This document shows positions 36,237 through 42,896 of a stretch of DNA of 59,980 bases, piece after piece. The stretch is from an uncultured Collinsella sp. (lineage in GTDB: Bacteria > Actinomycetota > Coriobacteriia > Coriobacteriales > Coriobacteriaceae). Within the stretch, counting starts at the first letter, position 1, and each line of letters begins with the position of its first letter. The notes beneath the pieces are model-generated. The model worked only from the letters and a program-made list of their open reading frames with translations. It was not told where the DNA came from and made no database searches. Location of the stretch: assembly GCA_958421655.1 (NCBI GenBank), contig CATZMG010000002.1, positions 1 to 59,980 on the forward strand, given 5' to 3'. Made by a program: the position numbers and the translations under genes.

Positions 36237-38204
36237 ATGGAACAGAGGGTCCTCGGGGGAAGATACCTCCTCAAGGATAAGGTGGGAACGGGCGGTATGG
36301 CGACCGTCTTCCGTGCACAGGATCAGGTCCTCGACCGCACGGTTGCCGTCAAGATCATGCTGCCGCAGTATGCCGGCGACGCCACCTTCGCCGCCCGCTT
36401 TAAGCAGGAGGCCCAGGCAGCGGCCGGCCTGTCCTCCCCCTATATCGTGGGCGTCTACGACTGGGGCAAGGATGGCGACACCTATTACATCGTCATGGAG
36501 TACCTGCGCGGTACCGACCTTAAGAGCGGCATCAAGAGCCACGGCGCCCTCGATCCCAAGAAGGTCGCGCAGATCGGCTCGCAGATCAGCTCCGCGCTTT
36601 CGGTCGCACACAAGCACGAGATCATCCACCGCGACATTAAGCCGCAAAACATCATGGTGCTGCCCGACGGCAACATCAAGGTAATGGATTTTGGCATCGC
36701 ACGCGCTAAGAACAGTCATCTCACGCAGGATAACAACGTGCTGGGCACCGCCCACTACGTAAGCCCCGAGCAGACCCGCGGCCAGGACCTCGGCCCCACC
36801 TCGGATATCTACTCGCTGGGTGTCGTCATGTACGAGTGCGCCACCGGCCGCGTACCCTTTGACGGCGACGACGCCATCTCGGTCGCGCTCAAGCAGGTCA
36901 ACGAGCTCCCCATCCCGCCGAGCCAGATCAACTCCGGCGTCGATGCCGACCTGGAGCGCATCATCCTCAAGTGCATGGAGAAGGACCCGGCAAACCGCTT
37001 CCAGACGGCCGACGAGCTGCGCCAGGTGCTCAACAGCTACCTGTCCGGCCGTGCCGTCAACGTCTCGGAGCCCACGCGCATCATCGGTGCCGCCGGTGAC
37101 CTGGGTGCCACCAAGACCCGCGAGCTTTCCGACTCAACGCGCGCTATGGTTCGTCCCGTCTCGGGCGTGAGCGGTCAGAACACCGCCCGTAGCGCTGTCT
37201 CGGGCTCCACGGGCTCCTACGAGGTCGAGAAGCCCAAGTCCAACAAGAACAAGATCGTCGCCGCCGTGATTGCCGCCGTTGCCGTGATTGGCGTTGTAGT
37301 GGCCTTTGCCACGGGCATGTTCAGTGGCGAACAGGTCACGGTGCCCGACGTGCTGGGCAAGGACCAGGAAACCGCTATCGAGCTGATCAAGGAAGCCGGC
37401 CTTGAGGTTGGCACCGTCGACCAGAGCTACAACGACGATGTCGACGAGGGAAAGGTCGCTGAGCAGACCCCCAACGGCAACACCAAGAAGGCCAAGGGCT
37501 CGAGGGTGAACCTGGTAATCTCCAAGGGCCCTAAGCCCTCCGAGAAGGTTGAGGTTCCGCAGCTCGTCGGCTTGACCAAGGACCAGGCCGAGGCTGCGCT
37601 GGCAAGCGTGGGCCTGAAGGGCAGCGCTTCGGAGGAAGCCAATGAGGCCGAAGAGGGCCAGGTCTTTGAGCAGGGCACTGCTGCCGGCAAGGAGGTCGAG
37701 AAGGGCACGACCATCTCGTACAAGGTCTCTGGCGGCCCGGACACCACCTCGGTGCCCGATCTGACCGACATGACCGAGGCCCAGGCGCGCAACGCTCTCG
37801 ACATGGCTGGCTTTGGCGTCGACGTGAGCTACCAGGAAAACGACTCGGTTGCCGAGGGCACCGTAATTAGCTGGAACCCCAGCGGCAAGCAGAAGCCCGG
37901 TGCCACGATCACCGTCGTCATCGCCAAGAAGTCCGGCAAGGCCAGCGTCCCGGGCAACCTGTACGGCAAGAGCATCTCCGCCGCCGTCACCGCGCTCAAC
38001 AACGCCGGTTTCTACAACATCGCATTCTGCGATCAGAACGGCAACCCTGTGAGCGGCAACGAAAACGCCACCGTTACGGGTGTCTCCCCCACCGGCAAGC
38101 AGTCCACCGACAGCACGATTACGCTGACGGTCGCACTTTCGGGCTCGGGTTCGAGCTCGGGTTCGGGCTCGGGCACGGGCAACGATTCCGGTACGACCAA
38201 CTAG
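36237..38204 (+). CDS. pknB: PASTA-domain Ser/Thr protein kinase PknB
   Basis: A 655-residue transmembrane kinase. The cytosolic kinase has VGTGGMATVF, Lys39 in VAVKIM, HRDIKPQN with Asp133, DFGIAR and the GTAHYVSPEQ activation segment. A membrane helix (about 335-360) leads to four PASTA repeats, each starting with a Val-Pro motif (VTVPDVLG, VEVPQLVG, TSVPDLTD, ASVPGNLY) that bind muropeptides or lipid II in this family. It ends with a Ser/Gly tail. AGGAG precedes the ATG at 36237; an ATG five codons earlier is less well placed. It lies 132 bases after the SEDS-PBP gene, so a separate promoter is possible, and is followed by a strong terminator. Confidence 0.97.
   Translation: MEQRVLGGRYLLKDKVGTGGMATVFRAQDQVLDRTVAVKIMLPQYAGDATFAARFKQEAQAAAGLSSPYIVGVYDWGKDGDTYYIVMEYLRGTDLKSGIKSHGALDPKKVAQIGSQISSALSVAHKHEIIHRDIKPQNIMVLPDGNIKVMDFGIARAKNSHLTQDNNVLGTAHYVSPEQTRGQDLGPTSDIYSLGVVMYECATGRVPFDGDDAISVALKQVNELPIPPSQINSGVDADLERIILKCMEKDPANRFQTADELRQVLNSYLSGRAVNVSEPTRIIGAAGDLGATKTRELSDSTRAMVRPVSGVSGQNTARSAVSGSTGSYEVEKPKSNKNKIVAAVIAAVAVIGVVVAFATGMFSGEQVTVPDVLGKDQETAIELIKEAGLEVGTVDQSYNDDVDEGKVAEQTPNGNTKKAKGSRVNLVISKGPKPSEKVEVPQLVGLTKDQAEAALASVGLKGSASEEANEAEEGQVFEQGTAAGKEVEKGTTISYKVSGGPDTTSVPDLTDMTEAQARNALDMAGFGVDVSYQENDSVAEGTVISWNPSGKQKPGATITVVIAKKSGKASVPGNLYGKSISAAVTALNNAGFYNIAFCDQNGNPVSGNENATVTGVSPTGKQSTDSTITLTVALSGSGSSSGSGSGTGNDSGTTN
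38142..38186 (+). repeat. Gly-Ser-coding microsatellite in the 3' end of pknB
   Basis: Iterated GGGCTCGGGTTC-like hexamers encode the Ser/Gly tail of the PASTA kinase. Such a repeat could vary in length between strains without breaking frame when units of three bases are gained or lost. Confidence 0.6.
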
Positions 38205-38256
38205 TCGCCGCCCCACCGCTCATTACGGCTCTCGCCGCAAACATATTCGCTCACAG

Positions 38257-38298
38257 GCGCCCGCTTGCTCCCCCAGCAAGCGGGCGCTTCGTTTTTGA
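38257..38298 (+). terminator. Terminator of the FHA/kinase/PBP locus
   Basis: A perfect 13-bp stem (GCGCCCGCTTGCT / AGCAAGCGGGCGC, loop CCCCC) is followed by TTCGTTTTT, 52 bases after the pknB stop. Confidence 0.9.
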
Positions 38299-38308
38299 CA
38301 TGGCATGA

Positions 38309-38379
38309 ACCAGAAGAGCCCGGCACCGTGGCGGTGTACCGGGCTCGATCAATCTCTGGTGCCCGCGGGCGGATTCGAA
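38309..38379 (-). repeat. Duplicated tRNA-Arg 3' end plus terminator (remnant copy)
   Basis: This 71-base segment repeats, with few differences, bases 38438-38506: the terminator hairpin GAGCCCGG/CCGGGCTC and the tRNA 3' part up to the T-arm (TTCGAA), including the CCA. Beyond the T-arm the sequence is not a tRNA. It looks like a scar of integration or slippage at the tRNA 3' end. Confidence 0.75.
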
Positions 38380-38444
38380 AACTCCCCCGCGGGGAAATGA
38401 GTGACGCGGGTGCCGACGGCCCGAATCCGGCCCTTAGACCAGAA

Positions 38445-38473
38445 GAGCCCGGCACCGTGGTGGTACCGGGCTC
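38445..38473 (-). terminator. Terminator of tRNA-Arg
   Basis: GAGCCCGG pairs with CCGGGCTC and is followed on the minus strand by TTCT, 11 bases beyond the CCA end of the tRNA. Confidence 0.65.
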
Positions 38474-38483
38474 GGCAAATCTC

Positions 38484-38559
38484 TGGTGCCCCCGGGCGGA
38501 TTCGAACCGTCGACACCCGCTTTAGGAGAGCGGTGCTCTATCCCCTGAGCTACGGAGGC
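38484..38559 (-). tRNA. tRNA-Arg (anticodon CCU)
   Basis: A 76-base cloverleaf with encoded CCA. The acceptor stem GCCTCCG pairs with CGGGGGC (one wobble), the D arm contains GCTCAGGGGATAGAGC, the anticodon stem CCGCT/AGCGG holds the loop CTCCTAA with anticodon CCT, and the T arm has GGTTCGAATCC-type sequence. It reads AGG arginine codons, which are rare in a G+C-rich genome. Its 3' end and terminator are duplicated just downstream. Confidence 0.95.
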
Positions 38560-38600
38560 ATGTTGTACTAGTGTAGCAGATTTGCACTATCGTCACGAGG

Positions 38601-38659
38601 TAGTCATTGGGGACGTTCTTGAATGACTAGTCGTTTAAGAACGTCCCAGGCGACTAGTT
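38601..38659. repeat. GGGGAC palindromic repeat, family A, copy 2
   Basis: The unit reads TAGTCATTGGGGACGTTCTT, then AATGACTAGT and a mirrored arm TTTAAGAACGTCCC, ending CGACTAGT. The stop codon of the ManO gene (reverse complement at 38654-38656) lies inside its terminal CTAG. The right arm has decayed relative to copies 1 and 3. Confidence 0.8.
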
Positions 38660-39052
38660 GCCTTTGTGGAAGAGGTTTTTGATAACGGAGGGGATGCTCT
38701 TGGCGCCCTTGGCCGTCACATCGATAAAGTCGGGCGAACGCACGAGCTTATCCTCGTCAACGTACTTGCGGACCGCGCGCAAAGTCTCTTTGTCGTCGCG
38801 CGTCGAAAACGTAAAGTGACCGTTGTCCTTGGTGAAGATGGCAAAACGCGTAATCTTCTTGGTGCCGCGCAAAACCTCGGCGGCAATATAGTCGACCTCG
38901 TCCCACGGGATTTGAATATAATCCTCGGGATTGCGCTCGTTATAGTACTCGAACGCCTTATTGCCTACCATCACGTTACCGTGGCTGGTAAGCCCCATCA
39001 GGCAGGTTGCCGGCGTTGCCAGATCGACCTTGCTGTTCTGAGATTGCGCCAT
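38654..39052 (-). CDS. manO: DUF956 (ManO) family protein of the mannose PTS operon
   Basis: A 132-residue cytosolic protein of the DUF956 family, typically encoded with mannose-class PTS genes and proposed to modulate their expression. Recognisable features are TCLMGLTSHGNVMVG near the N-terminus, IQIPWDEVDYIAAEV and GHFTFSTRDDKETLRAVRKY, giving a PH-like or beta-rich fold. The ATG at 39052 follows GCGAGG and GGAGG. It lies 120 bases after manZ and is the last gene of the PTS set. Its TAG stop falls in a family A repeat. Confidence 0.85.
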   Translation of the reverse strand: MAQSQNSKVDLATPATCLMGLTSHGNVMVGNKAFEYYNERNPEDYIQIPWDEVDYIAAEVLRGTKKITRFAIFTKDNGHFTFSTRDDKETLRAVRKYVDEDKLVRSPDFIDVTAKGAKSIPSVIKNLFHKGN

Positions 39053-39172
39053 GCGCGCCTCGCCCTCCAAATAAAACAATCGGACCGCATCCAGTGTACC
39101 CACCGGGTGCGGTCCGTTTCAATGGCTCAAAAGCCCTTGCCTAGCAACTCTCGGTCTTAAGCCGAAGCGTGC

Positions 39173-40093
39173 TTACATGAAGCCGCAGACGCGACCGATG
39201 ATGCCGACGGCGAAGAGAGCCAGGATGATAACAATCGGGCTGACCTTCTTCTTGAGGAGCTTGCAGACCAGCAGGGTCAGGCACACGGCGGCAAGGCCGG
39301 GGATGAGCTGATCGAGGTTAGCCTGAAGCGTGGTGACCTTCACCGGATCAAGGGCGTTAGCACCGATGGAGTTATACATCGTCAGTGCTTCCTTGACACC
39401 CTCAGAACCGGAGGGCAGGTTAGCCCAGTCGATAAAGGCGCCAGCAGACTGCGTGACCTTGGAGACGACCGGGGTGAAGGAGATGGACACCCAGCGCTCG
39501 ACCAGGGCGCCGATGATGAACATACCCAGGATGGAAGCACCCTCGGTAACCTTGCCCATCAGACCGCCGGAGAGGTCCTTGGCGATGGAGGAGCCGACCT
39601 TGTAGCCAAACTCCTGCGTGTACCACAGGAAAGCGTAACGGATGATGTTCCACGCGAAGAAGAACAGCAGCGGACCGGCGATGCTGCCGGACAGGGCCAG
39701 GGAAGCACCCAGAGCACCCAGGATCGGGCGAAGGGTGAACCAGAAGGCGGGGTCGCCGACGCCGGCGAGCGGGCCCATCATACCGACCTTGACGCCCTGA
39801 ATGGCGACGTCGTCGATCGGAGCACCGTTGGCGCGCTCCTCCTCGAGAGCGAGGGTGACGCCAATGACGGGGGCGGAAACATAAGGATGGGTGTTATAGA
39901 ACTCCAGGTGGCGCTTAAGAGCGGCAATCTGGTCATCCTTGCTGGTGTAGAGCTTCTTGATCGCAGGGATCATTGCGAAGCACCAGCCGCCGTTCTGCAT
40001 ACGCTCGTAGTTCCACGAGCCCTGAAGGAACTGATGACGGAAGCAAACCTTCTTGCGGTCAGCCTTGGTGAGCTGAATCTTGTTCTCTGCCAT
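39173..40093 (-). CDS. manZ: Mannose-type PTS permease, IID component
   Basis: A 306-residue membrane protein of the PTS EIID-Man family, which with IIC forms the sugar channel. It has the N-terminal NYERMQNGGWCFAMIPAIKK, the GVKVGMMGPLAGVGDPAFW segment characteristic of IID proteins, and hydrophobic segments in the second half. GGAGGGGAG lies before the ATG at 40093. It follows manY by 16 bases. Substrate is likely mannose, glucose or another hexose or hexosamine, not determinable here. Confidence 0.95.
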   Translation of the reverse strand: MAENKIQLTKADRKKVCFRHQFLQGSWNYERMQNGGWCFAMIPAIKKLYTSKDDQIAALKRHLEFYNTHPYVSAPVIGVTLALEEERANGAPIDDVAIQGVKVGMMGPLAGVGDPAFWFTLRPILGALGASLALSGSIAGPLLFFFAWNIIRYAFLWYTQEFGYKVGSSIAKDLSGGLMGKVTEGASILGMFIIGALVERWVSISFTPVVSKVTQSAGAFIDWANLPSGSEGVKEALTMYNSIGANALDPVKVTTLQANLDQLIPGLAAVCLTLLVCKLLKKKVSPIVIILALFAVGIIGRVCGFM

Positions 40094-40109
40094 ATGTATC
40101 ACTCCCCTC

Positions 40110-40928
40110 CTACTCGTAATCGTTCAGAATGTCGCCGAGCGGGTCGCCGGAGCCACCGCCCATGCCGCCACCCTGCTTGGCCAGATCCTTAAGGCCAAGG
40201 TAGATGAGGGCAAGGGAGATGCCGATGAGACCAAGGGCGATCAGCGTGAGCTGAGGGATGGCAGCAAGGACAAAGCCGAGGACGAAGAACGGCCAGGTCT
40301 CCTTGGTGGCCATCATGTTGATGACCATGGCGTAACCGACGGAAGCGACCATGCCGCCGCCGACAGCCATGCCGCCGGACAGCCAGTCGGGCATAGCGTT
40401 AAGCGCGTTGGTAACGGCCTCGGCCGGGATGACGCACAGAAGCACTGCCGGGATGGCGATACGAAGGCCCTGCATGAGGATGGCAGCGTACTGCCAGCGC
40501 TCGATGCCGGAGAAGTCGCCCTTCTCGGCGCAACCGTCCATGGCGTGAGCGATAGCGGTAGCAATGGTACGGCAGATCATGGTCAGGAACAGACCAGCGA
40601 CCGACAGCGGGACGGCGACGGCGATGGCCGCGGTAACGGCCTTGGCCGAATCAGTGGCGCCGCCGTTGAGGGCGAGCACCATGATGATCGAAGAAGCGAC
40701 CGAGGCCAGAGCGGCGTCAGGCGCGACAGCGGCGCCGACGTTAGCCCAGCCAAGGGCCATCATCTGGAGCGAACCGCCCAGGAGGATGCCCTCCTGAAGG
40801 TGACCGGTTACGAGACCGATAAGCGTGCATGCCACGAGCGGCTGATGGAACTGGAACTCATCCAGAATGCCTTCCATACCGGCAAGCAACGCGACAATCG
40901 CAACAAGCAGAATAGTGATTGCAGACAT
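40110..40928 (-). CDS. manY: Mannose-type PTS permease, IIC component
   Basis: A 272-residue polytopic EIIC-Man/Sor protein. GMEGILDEFQFHQPLVACTL and GHLQEGILLGGSLQMMALGW are the conserved blocks of the family, near residues 17-60. A Gly-rich C-terminal tail (KQGGGMGGGSGDPLG) is a small peculiarity. It is placed between manX (18 bases upstream) and manZ in the usual IIAB-IIC-IID order. Confidence 0.95.
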   Translation of the reverse strand: MSAITILLVAIVALLAGMEGILDEFQFHQPLVACTLIGLVTGHLQEGILLGGSLQMMALGWANVGAAVAPDAALASVASSIIMVLALNGGATDSAKAVTAAIAVAVPLSVAGLFLTMICRTIATAIAHAMDGCAEKGDFSGIERWQYAAILMQGLRIAIPAVLLCVIPAEAVTNALNAMPDWLSGGMAVGGGMVASVGYAMVINMMATKETWPFFVLGFVLAAIPQLTLIALGLIGISLALIYLGLKDLAKQGGGMGGGSGDPLGDILNDYE

Positions 40929-40946
40929 GTATCGGACCCTCCTTTA

Positions 40947-41936
40947 CTATGCTTGAGCGGCCAGTTCGGCCTTAGCTTTCTTCAACATGGCGTCGAGATC
41001 CTCGGAGGAATCCGAAGGAACCTTGCGAACCTCGAACTTGACGCCCTTGGCCTTGAGAGCCTCGAGAGTCTTGACGTCGTCATCGCCCATGGCGACGGCG
41101 TTGGTGACGACGACCTTGCCCTTGGAGTGAGCCATGGAACCGATGTTGACTTCCTTGATGTCGACGCCGGCCTCGATGGCCTTGAGCAGATCCTGCGGGT
41201 TCTCGAAGAGCAGCATGGCCTTGGTGTCACCAAAGCGCGTGTCCTTGACGACCTCGGCCATCTTCTTGATGGGCACGACGTTGGCATGGACTCCCGGAGG
41301 GGCAGCCTGCTCGATCATGGTCTTGCGGAGCTCGTCGTGAGCAACGCCGTCGGAAACCACGATGATGCGGTTGGGGTTGATCTGCTTGGTCCACGTGGTG
41401 GCCACCTGACCATGAAGCAGACGGGTGTCGATACGGACGTGGGCAATCTTGATGTGCCCGTCGCCGATGACCGTTCCCGGAGGAATGGCGCCTGCAGGAG
41501 CAGCGGCGGCCGCAGCCGGCTTCTTCTCCTCGGGCTCCAGAGACTCGGGCTTGACGCGCACGCCAGCCTTAGCCTCAGTCACGAGATGTTTTGCGATCGC
41601 ATGTGCAGTGTTCTTTGCGTCAAAGCGCTGCGAATATGCCTCGATGAGCATAGGCAGGTTGACACCGGTGACGATAGCCCAGGAATCGTGGCCCTCGATG
41701 AGCCCGCTGATCTGGTTGAACGGCGTGCCGCCCCACAGATCAACGAGGAAGAGCACCTGCTCCTGGTCCTCGAAGGAAGCGACTGCTTCCTCGACCTTGG
41801 CACGGAAGTCGTCGGGGCCCATGCTCGGCTCGAGCGAGACCACGGCAACAGACGGCTGATCGCCAAAGACCATCGAGCCCGTCTGCTTGATTCCAGCTGC
41901 CAAGTCCCCGTGGCTAGCAAGAACAATACTTACCAT
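40947..41936 (-). CDS. manX: Mannose-type PTS, fused IIAB component
   Basis: A 329-residue cytosolic phosphocarrier. The IIA domain (1-130) has the phosphorylated His9 in VLASHGDLAAG and VDLWGGTPFN. An Ala/Pro/Glu-rich linker (about 140-160) leads to the IIB domain with its His in IDTRLLHGQVATTW. Phosphate passes from HPr to IIA, IIB, then sugar. AAAGGAGG sits seven bases before the ATG at 41936; the adjacent GTG is less well spaced. It is the first gene of the operon, with a TATAAT promoter box about 70 bases upstream. Confidence 0.96.
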   Translation of the reverse strand: MVSIVLASHGDLAAGIKQTGSMVFGDQPSVAVVSLEPSMGPDDFRAKVEEAVASFEDQEQVLFLVDLWGGTPFNQISGLIEGHDSWAIVTGVNLPMLIEAYSQRFDAKNTAHAIAKHLVTEAKAGVRVKPESLEPEEKKPAAAAAAPAGAIPPGTVIGDGHIKIAHVRIDTRLLHGQVATTWTKQINPNRIIVVSDGVAHDELRKTMIEQAAPPGVHANVVPIKKMAEVVKDTRFGDTKAMLLFENPQDLLKAIEAGVDIKEVNIGSMAHSKGKVVVTNAVAMGDDDVKTLEALKAKGVKFEVRKVPSDSSEDLDAMLKKAKAELAAQA

Positions 41937-42273
41937 CACATAACCTCCTTTTTGTCTACGTATTTTCTACACGACATGAAAGGAGTATACCTGTTTGGAT
42001 TGTGGAATTATAGCTAAATTCGCAAAAGGTTGGATTATTTGTTTAAACGTCTAAGTTTGTTACAAATTGGTTACGTTGCTGGTTTACAGCTCATTGCCTG
42101 CTAAAACGTGATTTGCTGATTGTTTTCAAAGACATATAAAGGTGCACCGTTCGTTAAGACCGCTTTTAGGTGAATCCCAATGCGTCTGCGTGCCACCATT
42201 TTGTTTAAACAGACATGACTTGACTAACCGAAGCAAATATGTTTAGAACTCTAGCCCATGTAGACATTAGATG
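41937..42273 (-). promoter_or_regulatory. Promoter region of the mannose PTS operon
   Basis: This 337-base A+T-rich gap holds a minus-strand TATAAT (42007-42012) with no good -35, and two copies of the palindrome GTTTAAAC with shared flank AAACAAA on the minus strand (42041-42048 and 42203-42210). The nearer copy overlaps where a -35 would be, suggesting an activator or repressor site. The distal part also serves as the downstream region of hypA; I see no terminator there. Confidence 0.45.
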
Positions 42274-42702
42274 TTAGGCGATGTGGAGAGGGTTGGCGGC
42301 GTCGACGGCATCGGGGGCGTCGGAGAGGCCGTCAGGAGCAGCGTCTGCCGGGTCCTCGTCGGGGGTCTCGATCTGTTTGATCATGACCTCCTGGCCCTGC
42401 AGCAGGTATGTTTCACCGCTGCCGCAATGGGGGCAAGTCTTGCCGTGCTCGACCGTCGCGTAGTCGCGGCCGCACGCCTCGCAATGCGTCACGGCCTCGA
42501 CAGGCTCCACGATAAGCTCCGCGCCCTGCGTGATAGGCTTTTTATCCGCCGCCCAGCGCCAAGCGTCGAGCAGCAAGTCGGGAACGACGCCCGAGACCTC
42601 GCCCAGCAGCAGCGTGACGCTCGAAACGCGACGCACGCCATGAGCGCGCGCCACATTCTCAACATCGCGAATGATGTGATAGACGATTCCGAGCTCGTGC
42701 AC
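42274..42702 (-). CDS. hypA: Hydrogenase nickel-insertion protein HypA
   Basis: A 142-residue HypA/HybF protein that delivers nickel to [NiFe]-hydrogenase maturation. It starts with the nickel-binding MHEL sequence (His2) and has a zinc site of two CxxC pairs (CEACG and CPHCGS). The last 25 residues are an acidic Asp/Ala/Pro tail beyond the usual family length. The start codon is GTG, preceded by GGAAGGA at seven bases. No hydrogenase or other hyp gene lies in the window, so it acts with genes elsewhere. Confidence 0.95.
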   Translation of the reverse strand: MHELGIVYHIIRDVENVARAHGVRRVSSVTLLLGEVSGVVPDLLLDAWRWAADKKPITQGAELIVEPVEAVTHCEACGRDYATVEHGKTCPHCGSGETYLLQGQEVMIKQIETPDEDPADAAPDGLSDAPDAVDAANPLHIA

Positions 42703-42714
42703 TTTTAATTCCTT

Positions 42715-42812
42715 CCGCCGTTCTACCGAACGGCGGTCGGCTTGACGCTGCGCGAGCCCCAGACGGGCGATCTGCCTTTCAATCGTCGGGCATGGGCAAA
42801 AGCCCTATGCCC
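42715..42812 (-). terminator. Two hairpins between the oxidoreductase and hypA
   Basis: After the oxidoreductase stop, GGGCATAGGGC/GCCCATGCCC with a TTTT loop (42788-42812) is followed by CCGCCGTTC/GAACGGCGG (42715-42736), the latter just before the hypA ribosome-binding site. Neither has a trailing T run, so termination may be partial and hypA may be read through. Confidence 0.45.
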
Positions 42813-42896
42813 TCCTCTTTCAAGGCACCTCGCCACGCCTGGGACTCGCTCGCTGTCCAACCGCTCTCTGCGCCGTTCTCCTGCTTGTTGCGTTTC

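Noticed and set aside
38309..38435. A second complete tRNA gene beside tRNA-Arg
   Set aside because: Only the 3' acceptor and T-arm parts are present; no D-arm or anticodon stem can be folded in the remaining bases.
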